The position numbers and the translations under genes are program-made. From Hathewaya histolytica (GTDB taxonomy: Bacteria > Bacillota > Clostridia > Clostridiales > Clostridiaceae), in assembly GCF_901482605.1 (NCBI RefSeq), contig NZ_LR590481.1, forward strand, positions 558,001 to 622,000: a stretch of DNA of 64,000 bases, written 5' to 3'. The notes beneath the pieces were generated by a model. It was not told where the DNA came from, ran no database searches, and worked only from the letters and a program-made list of their open reading frames with translations. Shown piece after piece: positions 18,150 through 27,302 of the stretch. Within the stretch, counting starts at the first letter, position 1. Every line of letters begins with the position of its first letter.

Positions 18150-20660
18150 ATGGAAATAAATAGATTAAATTTAATATCAGGATTAACAGAGGAAGAAGCT
18201 AAAAAGAGATTATTGAAAATGGGACCTAATAGTATTGAAGGGGAAAAAGGTGAAACTTTATTAAGGAAATTTATAGATAATATAAAAAACCCCTTAGTTA
18301 TATTACTGAGTATACTTGCTTTTGTATCGTATTTAACTGGGGACAGAAAAGCTACTATTGTAATGATTGCAATGATTGGATTAGGTGTTATTTTAAAATT
18401 TGTTCAAGAGACTAAGGCTGATAATTCAGCAAAAACACTAAAATCTCTAGTAACCACAAGATGTACTGTAATACGTAATGGAAGAAAAAGAGAAGTAATT
18501 TTTGAGGAGATAGTTCAAGGAGATGTTATTCATTTATCCTCAGGAGATATGATACCAGCAGATTTAAAACTTATAGAAAGTAAAGATTTATTTATAAATC
18601 AATCTGCCTTAACTGGTGAATCTATTCCAGTGGAGAAAAATGTAGTTAAAAAAGAATTTAATAACCCATTAGAGAATCCTAACTTATGCCTTATGGGAAC
18701 TAATGTTGAAAGTGGAACTGCTATTGCAAGAGTTATTAGTACAGGGAAAAATACTTATTTAGGTAAGGTTAATGCAAAACTTGTACAAAAAAGAGAGCTT
18801 ACTAGTTTTGATAAGGGTATAAATAAGTTTACTATGTTAATGATAAGATTTATCTTCATAATGGCACCGATTGTATTTTTGGCAAATGGAATATCAAAAG
18901 GGAGTTGGGGTTCAGCTTTTTTATTTGCTATAGCAATTGCTGTAGGACTAACCCCTGAAATGCTTCCAATGATAGTTACTGTAAACTTGTCTAAAGGGGC
19001 TATAGCCATGGGCAAGAAAAAAGTTATAGTAAAAAAACTAAATGCCATACAAAATTTTGGAGCAATGAATATATTATGTACAGATAAGACTGGAACCATA
19101 ACTTGTGGAAAAGTTGAACTTGAAAAACATTTAAACATATACGGTGAAGAAAGTAAGAGAGTATTAAAGTATGCTTATATGAATAGTTTCTATCAAACAG
19201 GGTTAAAAAATGTTATGGATGAGGCTATTTTAGAGTATAGAGAAAATGGGGAAGAGGAATTTAATGTTCCAAAACGATATGAGAAAATTGATGAACTTCC
19301 TTTTGACTTTCAAAGAAAAAGAATGTCTGTAGTAGTTAGAAAGGAAGGGACAGAAGATATATTAATTTGCAAAGGGGCAGTTGAAGAAGTTTTATCTTTA
19401 TGCCTAAATTATGAAATAAAAGAGGGTACGGAGGAATTTACAAAAGAAAATACAAAAAGAATTTATAATATGTCAAGGGATTTAAATAAAGATGGATTTA
19501 GAGTAATTGCTGTGGCATATAAAAATCATAGCAAATTAAAAAATCAGTATACTATGGATGATGAAAGGGAGCTAACTTTATTAGGGTTTATGGCTTTTTT
19601 GGATCCACCAAAGGAAACATCTAAAGAAGCTATTGAAAAATTTAAAGGATACAATGTTGATGTAAAAGTATTAACAGGAGATAATGAAATAGTCACTAAA
19701 AAAATATGCAAGGAAGTTAGCCTTTCTGTAGATGAGATTTTACTAGGTAGTGATATAGAAAAAATGGATGATGAAGAACTTGCTATAAAAGCAGAAAGCA
19801 CAACAGTATTTGCAAAACTCTCTCCTTTAGATAAAGAAAGAATAATTAAAGCCTTAAAATCTAGGGGAAATGTTGTTGGATTTATGGGAGATGGAATAAA
19901 TGATGCACCAGCTTTGAAGGCAGCAGATGTAGGAATATCTGTAGATGGAGCCGTTGATATTGCAAAAGAATGCTCTGATATCATACTACTTGAGAATAAT
20001 TTATTGGTGTTAGAAGAGGGGGTTTTAGAAGGAAGAAGGGTATTTGGAAATATTATAAAATATATAAAGATGACTGCTAGTTCTAATTTTGGAAACATGT
20101 TTAGCGTATTAGGGGCAAGCGTAATTCTACCTTTTTTACCTATGTTGCCACTTCAAGTTTTAACTAATAACTTACTTTATGATATATCTCAAAGTGCTAT
20201 TCCTACAGATGGAGTGGATGAGCAGTGGATTAAAAAACCTAGAAAATGGGAAGTTGATAATATTAAAAAATATATAATGTGTATAGGGCCTATAAGTTCT
20301 ATATTTGATTATATAACATACTTTGTATTATGGTTTGTATTTAAATCATATAATAATCCTGCCATGTTCCAGACAGGATGGTTTTTAGAATCACTATTAA
20401 CTCAAACTTTAATTATTCATGTGATAAGAACAAATAAAATACCGTTTATACAAAGTAGGGCAAGCTTTAAGCTGACTGTAACATCTATATTAATTGCATT
20501 AACAGGCGTTTTTTTAGTAAATTTACCTATAGGAAGTGCCTTTGGTTTTGTAAAGCTTCCAATTATGTATTATCCAATACTGGTTCTTATACTCATCGGA
20601 TATATTGTACTAACTCAAATAGTAAAAACACACTATGCTAAAAAATATGAAATAGATTAA
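18150..20660 (+). CDS. mgtA: Magnesium-translocating P-type ATPase (MgtA/MgtB family)
   Basis: An 836-residue P-type ATPase importing Mg2+ into the cytoplasm. Seen: actuator loop TGES (155-158), the family-typical membrane motif VGLTPEMLPMIVT (265-277), phosphorylation site Asp312 in CTDKTGT, NSFYQTGLKNVMDEAIL (found in MgtA rather than Ca2+ pumps), KVLTGDN, and the hinge GDGINDAPALKAADVGIS. About ten membrane segments, six of them C-terminal. ATG 18150 is chosen because GTGGAGG precedes it and the longer frame would pass through the hairpin. Probably induced by low Mg2+ through the leader. Confidence 0.93.
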   Translation: MEINRLNLISGLTEEEAKKRLLKMGPNSIEGEKGETLLRKFIDNIKNPLVILLSILAFVSYLTGDRKATIVMIAMIGLGVILKFVQETKADNSAKTLKSLVTTRCTVIRNGRKREVIFEEIVQGDVIHLSSGDMIPADLKLIESKDLFINQSALTGESIPVEKNVVKKEFNNPLENPNLCLMGTNVESGTAIARVISTGKNTYLGKVNAKLVQKRELTSFDKGINKFTMLMIRFIFIMAPIVFLANGISKGSWGSAFLFAIAIAVGLTPEMLPMIVTVNLSKGAIAMGKKKVIVKKLNAIQNFGAMNILCTDKTGTITCGKVELEKHLNIYGEESKRVLKYAYMNSFYQTGLKNVMDEAILEYRENGEEEFNVPKRYEKIDELPFDFQRKRMSVVVRKEGTEDILICKGAVEEVLSLCLNYEIKEGTEEFTKENTKRIYNMSRDLNKDGFRVIAVAYKNHSKLKNQYTMDDERELTLLGFMAFLDPPKETSKEAIEKFKGYNVDVKVLTGDNEIVTKKICKEVSLSVDEILLGSDIEKMDDEELAIKAESTTVFAKLSPLDKERIIKALKSRGNVVGFMGDGINDAPALKAADVGISVDGAVDIAKECSDIILLENNLLVLEEGVLEGRRVFGNIIKYIKMTASSNFGNMFSVLGASVILPFLPMLPLQVLTNNLLYDISQSAIPTDGVDEQWIKKPRKWEVDNIKKYIMCIGPISSIFDYITYFVLWFVFKSYNNPAMFQTGWFLESLLTQTLIIHVIRTNKIPFIQSRASFKLTVTSILIALTGVFLVNLPIGSAFGFVKLPIMYYPILVLILIGYIVLTQIVKTHYAKKYEID

Positions 20661-20667
20661 TGAACAA

Positions 20668-20723
20668 TAAAGGTGTTTGGTTTCTACCAGTTTATAAGTA
20701 GAAATTAAGCACTTTTATTTTAG
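20668..20723 (+). terminator. Terminator downstream of mgtA
   Basis: An imperfect stem pairing TTTCTAC with GTAGAAA, extended by AAAGGTG/CACTTT, followed by TTTTATTTT. Confidence 0.6.
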
Positions 20724-20876
20724 TTATATTATATTTTACGGTGCTTATACATATAATCAAATAACTAAAAATAATATTTAATATAACAATGATTTATAGT
20801 TACCACCTATAAAATCTACGGTTTTGTAGTTAACAGTAATTTATAACATAGTAATGATTTAGAGGAGAAAATGTTT

Positions 20877-22064
20877 ATGAAAGATTTAAGTAAGGAAGAG
20901 ATGGAAAGTGTCTATTTTTTTATAGAACAATATTTTATAAAAATATATAATTCTCTAAAAAATCTTGATATACGTAGTTACGAGGAGTTTTTCTATGATT
21001 CTATAGATTCACTTTGTTCCTTAAAGCGAAATGAAATGGTTTTAAACACATTAATAAATTATAGGAGAGATTATCCAGATGAAAATTTCCTAAGTGAGTA
21101 TGATTTTAGTCTTTATATTAAAGACATAGAAAAAAAAGATTGTATATATAAAATCAATATAAAAGAGAGATTTAAATATAGGTATAACTCTCTTAATGTG
21201 TGTACAGAAGGTAGTAATAATCATTTCTTTAAATTAATAAGAGTTAATGGAGTATTTAAAATTCTTAATCATGAAAATAAGGATGTTTTTATAAAAGAGC
21301 TTAATTATATATTTTTTACTGCCTTAAATGATAGAAAAAATTTAGAGCAGGTTCAAAGAAGAATATTATTTAAATCGAGATATAATAGAGATTATACTTT
21401 AGCTAACTTGAGTTTTAATAACATAGAAACTGAAAAAATAGGAAGAGAAAATACTTTATATAAAAATGATTATTTAAGCAGTAAATATAACAGTGAATTA
21501 GAAAGAAACTTAGAGGAAAATGCGTTATACAGGAGCAATTCTTCTTGGAGTAATTATAATAGAGAAAGTGCTGTTAATTATGCAAAACGCTGGGCTTTAA
21601 AGAGAAATCCTAAATACCTTGATTTTGAAGACCTAGGTGGAGACTGTACTAATTTTACATCCCAATGCATTCATGCTGGAGGTATAGTTATGGATTTACA
21701 ACAGCCATATATATGGAAATATTTCACCAGTCAGTGGAATGAATCTTCTAGTAGAATTGGGAGATCTTCCTCTTGGACATCAGTTTTGCATTTTAGAAAA
21801 TATGCAAGAGAAAATACTGAAGGAGGAGGACTACGGGCAAAGGTTGGGGTGGATATGAGAACTTTGAAGCCTGGAGATATTGTTCAAATAGAGAATGAAC
21901 ATGGTACTGTAATAGTAGAAAATTTATATAGGGGAGGGAGATTAATAGATTTTCTTATAGCTTGCCATACTAGTGATAGATTAAATGAAAGATTACTATT
22001 ACAATGGCCAAACAGTAAATATCCTAAAACAACAATTAAAATTGAAGGTAGTTATAAGTGGTAA
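20877..22064 (+). CDS. Putative amidase-domain protein (Amidase_6-like)
   Basis: 395 residues. The C-terminal 165 residues match the putative amidase domain of bacilli and clostridia: YNRESAVNYAKRWALKRNPKY (227-247), GGDCTNFTSQCIHAGG (254-269, candidate nucleophile Cys257), KPGDIVQIENEHGTVIVE (331-348, candidate His342) and ACHTSDR (362-368). The first 220 residues are charged and not recognised. There is no signal peptide or membrane segment, odd for a family usually thought to act on cell-wall peptides. ATG 20877 is preferred over 20871 because GAGGAG is nine bases away. Monocistronic, with a terminator after it. Confidence 0.7.
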   Translation: MKDLSKEEMESVYFFIEQYFIKIYNSLKNLDIRSYEEFFYDSIDSLCSLKRNEMVLNTLINYRRDYPDENFLSEYDFSLYIKDIEKKDCIYKINIKERFKYRYNSLNVCTEGSNNHFFKLIRVNGVFKILNHENKDVFIKELNYIFFTALNDRKNLEQVQRRILFKSRYNRDYTLANLSFNNIETEKIGRENTLYKNDYLSSKYNSELERNLEENALYRSNSSWSNYNRESAVNYAKRWALKRNPKYLDFEDLGGDCTNFTSQCIHAGGIVMDLQQPYIWKYFTSQWNESSSRIGRSSSWTSVLHFRKYARENTEGGGLRAKVGVDMRTLKPGDIVQIENEHGTVIVENLYRGGRLIDFLIACHTSDRLNERLLLQWPNSKYPKTTIKIEGSYKW

Positions 22065-22068
22065 AGAA

Positions 22069-22110
22069 AAATATAAAGCTCTGATTTCTTAGTCAGAGTT
22101 TTATATTTTT
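22069..22110 (+). terminator. Terminator of the amidase-like gene
   Basis: A 16-bp stem (22069-22084 / 22093-22108, AAATATAAAGCTCTGA with TCAGAGTTTTATATTT) and a T-run. Confidence 0.85.
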
Positions 22111-22168
22111 ACAAAAATGGCACAAATATATGGTACTAAATTGTAAATAGTTATATGAATTAATTTGT

Positions 22169-22202
22169 AAAAGACCAAGGATTAAGTTCCTTGGTCTTTT
22201 AT
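22169..22202. terminator. Bidirectional terminator between convergent genes
   Basis: AAAAGACCAAGGA (22169-22181) pairs perfectly with TCCTTGGTCTTTT (22188-22200). It serves the minus-strand VOC gene and backs up the amidase terminator. Confidence 0.85.
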
Positions 22203-22209
22203 ATATTCT

Positions 22210-22665
22210 TTATAAAACTTCCATAAGTTCTAATATGTTTCCATCAATATCTTTAAAGTATACAGCTTTACTTTTTCCACAATTTTGAGATGTTAAATCA
22301 AAATATTGTGGAGGAGATAAGAATTCAACACCTTTTGCCCTTAGGTTTTCATAGGTAGAGTCTATATCTTCTACAAGAAAACACACTTCTGAGATTCCTA
22401 TATTAGAAAGTTTATCATAGGGTTTTGAAAATTCCTTACATCCTATAAATTCTATAAGTTCTATTGGTGGTGACTGTAAATCTTCACTGTTATTAAGATA
22501 AGTAACTTTTAATTTAGCATTTTCTATATTGGTTAAGGCCTCTACTTGAGGGCCAAGCATTACCATACTATCAATTAATTTAAGACCTAAAACTTCTGTG
22601 TAAAATTTAACAGAGTCCTCTGTATTTCTAATAGTTATTCCTACATGAGCTAGTTTTCCTAACAT
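22210..22665 (-). CDS. VOC (glyoxalase/bleomycin resistance) family protein
   Basis: 151 residues with two beta-alpha-beta-beta-beta modules. The first begins LGKLAHVGITIRNTEDSVKFYTEVLGLKL, the second ISEVCFLVEDIDSTYENLRAKGVEF; the C terminus AVYFKDIDGNILELMEVL holds the usual metal-ligand Glu. His7 and this Glu could be two of the metal ligands seen in glyoxalase I-type enzymes. Length and spacing resemble lactoylglutathione-lyase-like proteins but the substrate is not predictable. On the minus strand AAAGGAG precedes the ATG. Confidence 0.8.
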   Translation of the reverse strand: MLGKLAHVGITIRNTEDSVKFYTEVLGLKLIDSMVMLGPQVEALTNIENAKLKVTYLNNSEDLQSPPIELIEFIGCKEFSKPYDKLSNIGISEVCFLVEDIDSTYENLRAKGVEFLSPPQYFDLTSQNCGKSKAVYFKDIDGNILELMEVL

Positions 22666-22916
22666 ATGATTTCTCCTTTGTTTAATAAAAATTTAGTTTA
22701 ATAGTATTTTATCTTTTGTATAATTAAATTAATTTACTTTAATTATAACCAATAGCGTTATAAAAATAAACTTTTTAAAAGATATTATAAAAAACAATTT
22801 TAAAAAATATATATAATATAAACCAATATGTTATATGAGAAACATACTAAAAATGCCCAATATATGTTAAATTTTATAGTATATATAAGATTAATTAAAT
22901 AGAAGGAGAGATTAAA

Positions 22917-23297
22917 ATAAATAAAAAAGATAGGTTGTCTAGCTTAAAAGATAAATTGCTTTTAATTTTTATAGCATCAACTATTGCTCTCATCGTATTA
23001 AATAAAATTAATACTAACTCATATTTTACTAAAAAGTTTGGATGGTTTTATGTTTTTTTTATCTTATTTATGGGAGCTTTTATAGTTTTGGCAATCATTT
23101 TTAAAATTGTGAAGTATAGAGCTAATATTGACTTAAAAAAAACATTTATTAAGTTTTTTTCATTAATCATTTTTTTTTCTACTATAATCAGCTATTTGAA
23201 GGGCAATTTTAAGTTAAAGGATATAATAGAATATTCAATTCTAACATCTTTTATTATAAGTTTTTCAGATTTAGAGTTTTTTAAAGAAAGTAAATAA
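22917..23297 (+). CDS. Small hypothetical membrane protein with probable ATA start
   Basis: Hydrophobic segments at about residues 15-30, 40-64 and 75-92 (from the ATA), with Lys-rich loops and a final acidic stretch. No family recognised. The AAGGAG at 22903-22908 lies eight bases from an ATA codon at 22917 followed by AATAAAAAAGATAGG (NKKDR), a typical N terminus. The first conventional start, TTG 22935, is 26 bases from the site, which is too far. The gene may use a rare ATA start or carry a mutated start codon. Confidence 0.5.
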   Translation: MNKKDRLSSLKDKLLLIFIASTIALIVLNKINTNSYFTKKFGWFYVFFILFMGAFIVLAIIFKIVKYRANIDLKKTFIKFFSLIIFFSTIISYLKGNFKLKDIIEYSILTSFIISFSDLEFFKESK

Positions 23298-23418
23298 GGG
23301 TAAAATTATATAGATGTATTAATAACAATAATAAAAAATTAATCTTAAGTGTAATTATAGTTTAGGAGTATTTAAAAATACTTTGTTTAAAAGAAAAGCA
23401 TAGATAAAATATAACTAA

Positions 23419-23465
23419 AAAGCACATAACCTAAAATATAATGTTTTCAATAGGTTATGTGCTTT
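23419..23465 (-). terminator. Terminator of tRNA-Leu
   Basis: Arms AAAGCACATAACCTA (23419-23433) and TAGGTTATGTGCTTT (23451-23465) are perfectly complementary. On the minus strand a T-run follows the hairpin, just past the tRNA 3' end. Confidence 0.75.
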
Positions 23466-23475
23466 CTTTTAAAAT

Positions 23476-23562
23476 TGGTGCCGAAGGCGGGAATCGAACC
23501 CGCACGGTATTGCTACCACTGGATTTTGAGTCCAGCGCGTCTGCCAGTTCCACCACTTCGGC
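23476..23562 (-). tRNA. tRNA-Leu (anticodon CAA)
   Basis: An 87-nt class II tRNA with encoded CCA. Acceptor GCCGAAG/CTTCGGC, anticodon stem CTGGA/TCCAG with loop CTCAAAA giving anticodon CAA (reads TTG), a short variable arm, and T-arm GCGGGTTCGAATCCCGC. Confidence 0.95.
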
Positions 23563-23752
23563 ATGGTTTAATTTAGCTTACTTAAAAAGTTTATCACATA
23601 ATATATATAAATTCAAGAATAAATTTATTATATATTATGTTAGGTTATTAATATCATAAGAATAATAAAATTATTTTCATAAAAAAAGTATAATTATTTT
23701 ATGAATTGTAAAATCTATTTTTGTACCTATGAGAAGTTTAGGAGGTGGAAAA

Positions 23753-24406
23753 GTGTTTTTTGATGTTCCCGAACACTTAGTAACAACCTTTATTTCTGCA
23801 GCAGCAATAATAATTGGAACTTTAATTGGTGGATGGTTTAGTTGGCTTACATCTAAGAAGACTACACAAAAAAATATAGAGGAGCAGTATAAGATATTAG
23901 AAGTGAATAGGGCATACGAAGAAAAATGTAGAGAAAAAAAACTGTCTCAAGATGCTAATATCGTAAGACTTGACATTTGTACTTCTATTTTTCAAAGTAT
24001 AAGAACTTTAAAAGATGCTAAGGAAGATGACTTAGATACACCTTATCCTATTCCTATAAATAAAAATTATGCTTCCTCAGTTTCTATGTTAAGTGGAGAT
24101 TATTCCTTAAGGGAAATAAGCTATATTTATCAGCTTTATGGTATTATCGAAAAATTAAATTATGATATATTGAATTCTGATTTTTATACCCAGGATTCAA
24201 AAGATAAGCTAATGGTTATATATGAAGATTTGTTAAAAAAAATCTATGGAAATCAGTATGTAGAAATTCTAAAAATAGATATAGATAAAGTTACTTATAA
24301 AGAAATTTATAATAACGATTATATTAAGAAAGAATTTAAAAAAGTTTTAGAAAAGTTAGATAAGTTATGCACTTTGGAGAAAGAAAATTTGAAGAATTGT
24401 GGATAA
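23753..24406 (+). CDS. Hypothetical single-pass membrane protein
   Basis: 217 residues from GTG 23753, which lies well placed after AGGAGGTGG; the ATG at 23729 overlaps that site and has none of its own. One N-terminal membrane segment (about residues 10-32, TFISAAAIIIGTLIGGWFSWL) is followed by a charged, probably coiled-coil stretch (KKTTQKNIEEQYKILEVNRAYEEK) and a helical cytoplasmic domain. No enzyme motif seen. Transcribed alone toward the convergent response-regulator gene. Confidence 0.6.
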   Translation: MFFDVPEHLVTTFISAAAIIIGTLIGGWFSWLTSKKTTQKNIEEQYKILEVNRAYEEKCREKKLSQDANIVRLDICTSIFQSIRTLKDAKEDDLDTPYPIPINKNYASSVSMLSGDYSLREISYIYQLYGIIEKLNYDILNSDFYTQDSKDKLMVIYEDLLKKIYGNQYVEILKIDIDKVTYKEIYNNDYIKKEFKKVLEKLDKLCTLEKENLKNCG

Positions 24407-24532
24407 GTACACTAATTATAAGTAAATATGTTAATAAGTCAAAATTAGAGTTATACATAATATGTTTAAGTTCTAAGTTCTTTAATTCTTCACTAAATAA
24501 GTAGTTCAAAGATTAAAATTTCTAAGTGTAGT

Positions 24533-25117
24533 TTATTTTAAATCCTTAAACTCATTAGCCACTGAGAAAAATGTCTCCGCTTTTTGAAAGTCCTTCTTTA
24601 ATTCATAAATTTTTCCCATTAAGTTATAGGTAGTACTGCAACTTGGATTTAAAGCTAAACTCTTTTTTAATAATATTAATGCTTCTTCTAATTTATTAAT
24701 TTTAATTAGATCTTCTGCTAATTTTAAGTTTTTTTCGATTTCTGATTCTTTGTTTTGGATAGATTCCCATACTTCATCTAAAATAGTTTTTACTTTATTT
24801 GCAGTAAAAGGTTTTTGTATATAAGCAACGGCGCCCAATTTGGTGCAATCAACAGCATTTTTTATGGTAGCAAAAGCAGTCATTATAATTACAGGAGTAG
24901 ATATACCTAGATTTCTCATTTTTCTTAAAAGTTCAGTACCACTAACTTTAGGCATTTTTATATCTAAAAAAGCCAAGTCTATTTGGGTTCCTCTTAAAAT
25001 TGTTAAGGCATCTTCGCTACTGGCAGTTGTGTATACTTCATAGCCGTTAAGCTCTAAACAAGTTTTTAAAAGTGTTCTGATATTTTTAGTATCATCTACA
25101 ACTAAAATTTTTTTCAT
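24533..25117 (-). CDS. Response regulator with C-terminal TPR-like region
   Basis: 194 residues. The REC domain (1-120) has all key residues: acidic pair Asp8/Asp9, phosphoacceptor Asp52 in FLDIKMP, Thr80 and Lys102. Instead of a DNA-binding output domain, residues 125-190 form TPR-like helices (NLKLAEDLIKINKLEEALILLKKSLALNPSCSTTYNLMGKIYELKKDFQKAE pattern, only summarised here). It should therefore act by protein contact rather than as a transcription factor. It follows the histidine kinase gene by 13 bp and has a GGAGG site. Confidence 0.85.
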   Translation of the reverse strand: MKKILVVDDTKNIRTLLKTCLELNGYEVYTTASSEDALTILRGTQIDLAFLDIKMPKVSGTELLRKMRNLGISTPVIIMTAFATIKNAVDCTKLGAVAYIQKPFTANKVKTILDEVWESIQNKESEIEKNLKLAEDLIKINKLEEALILLKKSLALNPSCSTTYNLMGKIYELKKDFQKAETFFSVANEFKDLK

Positions 25118-25130
25118 TTAATATGGCCTC

Positions 25131-26951
25131 CTATTCGTCTAAAGGTAGAGTAAAAGTAAAAGTACTTCCCATATCTAATGTGCTCTCACACCAAATGTTT
25201 CCACCATGAGCTTGTACGATTTCTTTTGCAATGGCAAGTCCTAAGCCTGTACTTTTTAGCTCAAAGCTAGAATCATGAATCTGGACAAATTTATCAAAAA
25301 TTTTATCAACATATTTTTCTGGTATACCAATGCCAGTGTCAGATACGGTAATAAAAATTTTATCACTGCACTTAAATGCCTTTATACATATTTCATCTCC
25401 AGGATTAGTAAATTTTAATGCATTGGACAGAAGATTGTTTATAACCCAATTAATTTTTTGACTGTCAATTTCAATTTTAGGTATATTCTCTGACATTTCA
25501 TAGCATAGATTTACACTTTTTTTCTCAGCTAATTCATAAAAGTTTTTGTAACAATCATCAATAATACCTTCTATTGAGCATAAGGAATAATTGAATATGG
25601 CTTTATCAGATTCTATTTTTGTTAATTGTAGTAAGTTTATTACTAGGGAGGAAAGCTTTTCTCCATCCTCCATTATGGTCTCTAATATTTCTTTTTGCGT
25701 GGTATTTAATTCTCCCATATCTTCTTCTATAAGAAGACTAGTACCAAGAATTATAGAGTTAAGTGGGGTTTTAAATTCATGTGATACAGTTGAGATAAAG
25801 TTATTTTTTATTTCTTCTAGTTTTTTTAGCTGAGTGACATTTTGTAGCACAACTATAATATCTCTTTTGTTTTCAGCAGCAGTGACAATAGTGTTGAAGA
25901 AATAAATTTTATCACCTTTTTTAATAGGAATTATCTTTTGGTTTTCTTTATTTTTATTAGCTATAACATCTGATATATGATTATATAAATCACTGTTTTT
26001 TATAATGTTCAGAATAGACTTATTTAAACTTTCCATTTCATTAAGATTAAAAAAGTTCTCACATGCCTTATTTATTAATAGAACTCTAAATTTTGAGTCT
26101 AGTAATATTAATGGGTCAGGGATACTTTTAACTAAGGTGATGGAACGGTTTTTTTCTTTCATTAACTCACCAGTAGTACTTTTTTCATACATTTCAAGTC
26201 GTTCGGTCATATTGTTAAATTCTTTTGTTAATATTCCTATTTCATCTTGAGAAATTATATTAATTCTTTGATTAAGGTTACCCTCTCTAATTGATTTAAC
26301 ATTTTCAGTTAAAAGAGCTATAGGTCTAAAATATTTATTTAATAGAAGTTTTGAAATTATGAGCCCACCCATTACAGTAATTAAAGAGAGAAATAAGGTG
26401 AAATATAGTGATTTTTCTCCAGAAGTTAGAACATTATTTTTGCTATTAAACATGGCTTTTTCATTTATAGAAGATAGTCCTAATAGTTCTTTTTTTAACT
26501 TTTTATATATTGGAATTAAGTTTTTTTCATAATGTTTCATGGAAGATTTGGTGCCATTCTTAACTTTTATATTTTCAATATTAGATACTTCATTTTCAAA
26601 TTGAGAATATAGACTTCCTATAAGATCTATCTTTTCTTTTTCTGTAATTTCTGTAATATTGTTAGATTCTATGTTAAACCATTTATAAAAAGTTTTATTA
26701 TGAAGATTAATATCTTCTAGAGCTTTATCATTTTCATAATATATAAAATTTAATATTGCAAGATTCTCCTCTTCAATAGATTCTTTCATATTACTTGAAG
26801 CACTTATACTTTTATAGTTGTCTACCATTAGATTTTCTATAGATTGGTTCAAATTATACAATCTTAGAAAAGCATTTATGCTAACTATTAATAAAGTTAA
26901 AACTAATGTTAGATATATTGCGTTTAATTTACTTTTTAGACTTCTAAACAT
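25131..26951 (-). CDS. Membrane sensor histidine kinase (HAMP-PAS-HisKA-HATPase)
   Basis: 606 residues from the ATG at 26951, preceded by AGGGGTG; the longer frame to 27017 lacks a site. Order: TM1 (11-30), a 150-residue extracytoplasmic four-helix-like sensor, TM2 (181-203), HAMP (204-256), PAS (270-375), HisKA with H391 in STVSHEFKTPLN, then HATPase_c with NNLLSNALKF, DTGIGIP and STGLGLAIAKEIV. Partner of the TPR response regulator downstream. The pair is divergent from kdpF by 260 bp, which raises, but does not show, a link to K+ control. Confidence 0.9.
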   Translation of the reverse strand: MFRSLKSKLNAIYLTLVLTLLIVSINAFLRLYNLNQSIENLMVDNYKSISASSNMKESIEEENLAILNFIYYENDKALEDINLHNKTFYKWFNIESNNITEITEKEKIDLIGSLYSQFENEVSNIENIKVKNGTKSSMKHYEKNLIPIYKKLKKELLGLSSINEKAMFNSKNNVLTSGEKSLYFTLFLSLITVMGGLIISKLLLNKYFRPIALLTENVKSIREGNLNQRINIISQDEIGILTKEFNNMTERLEMYEKSTTGELMKEKNRSITLVKSIPDPLILLDSKFRVLLINKACENFFNLNEMESLNKSILNIIKNSDLYNHISDVIANKNKENQKIIPIKKGDKIYFFNTIVTAAENKRDIIVVLQNVTQLKKLEEIKNNFISTVSHEFKTPLNSIILGTSLLIEEDMGELNTTQKEILETIMEDGEKLSSLVINLLQLTKIESDKAIFNYSLCSIEGIIDDCYKNFYELAEKKSVNLCYEMSENIPKIEIDSQKINWVINNLLSNALKFTNPGDEICIKAFKCSDKIFITVSDTGIGIPEKYVDKIFDKFVQIHDSSFELKSTGLGLAIAKEIVQAHGGNIWCESTLDMGSTFTFTLPLDE

Positions 26952-27209
26952 ATAAACACCCCTGATATTAGCTATTATAAGCATAATATAAACGTTAAGT
27001 TTATTGCAGTCAAACACATATGACTATGCTAATTTAAAAGAACAGAAGGAAACTCTACGGAGTAATATTATAAATTAAACTAATCGTGATTAATGGTATG
27101 GAAAAAATTAAAGGCTGAATTTTAATAAGCTTTCTGGTTTTAAGGGTTAAGTGTATAATTTATCCTTGATGTAGGAAATTTAGGTATATTTTAAAAGGTA
27201 GGGGTGAAT
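26952..27209. promoter_or_regulatory. Divergent intergenic region between the sensor kinase and kdp
   Basis: Contains a plausible kdp -10 box TATAAT (27154-27159) with a poor -35 (TTTCTG 27131-27136) and a small hairpin ACTC/GAGT near 27052. I looked for a c-di-AMP (ydaO) riboswitch and did not recognise one. Confidence 0.4.
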
Positions 27210-27287
27210 ATGAAGATAATTTTATTTTTATCAATAATTTTATTTTTTTATCTAGGTTATGCATTAATAAATCCAGAAAAATTTTAA
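27210..27287 (+). CDS. kdpF: KdpF, small subunit of the K+-transporting ATPase
   Basis: A 25-residue single-span peptide, starting MKIILFLSIILFFYLGY and ending INPEKF, with AGGGGTG before its ATG. It sits 15 bp upstream of kdpA, where kdpF belongs, and has the family's pattern of one hydrophobic helix followed by a Y-x-L-x-x-P-E-x-F end. It stabilises the KdpFABC complex in the membrane. Confidence 0.88.
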   Translation: MKIILFLSIILFFYLGYALINPEKF

Positions 27288-27302
27288 AAGGAGGATATGA
27301 CT

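Noticed and set aside
17917-18150. M-box or Mn2+ riboswitch upstream of mgtA
   Set aside because: I could not find the conserved cores of either; a covariance-model scan would settle it.
19544-20098. 184-codon minus-strand frame inside mgtA
   Set aside because: Shadow of a well-supported P-type ATPase gene.
23441-23659. 72-codon plus-strand frame
   Set aside because: It overlaps tRNA-Leu on the opposite strand, so it is not a gene; its middle is read from tRNA sequence.
26952-27209. c-di-AMP (ydaO) riboswitch before kdpF
   Set aside because: Expected in some Firmicutes but conserved core sequences not recognised.
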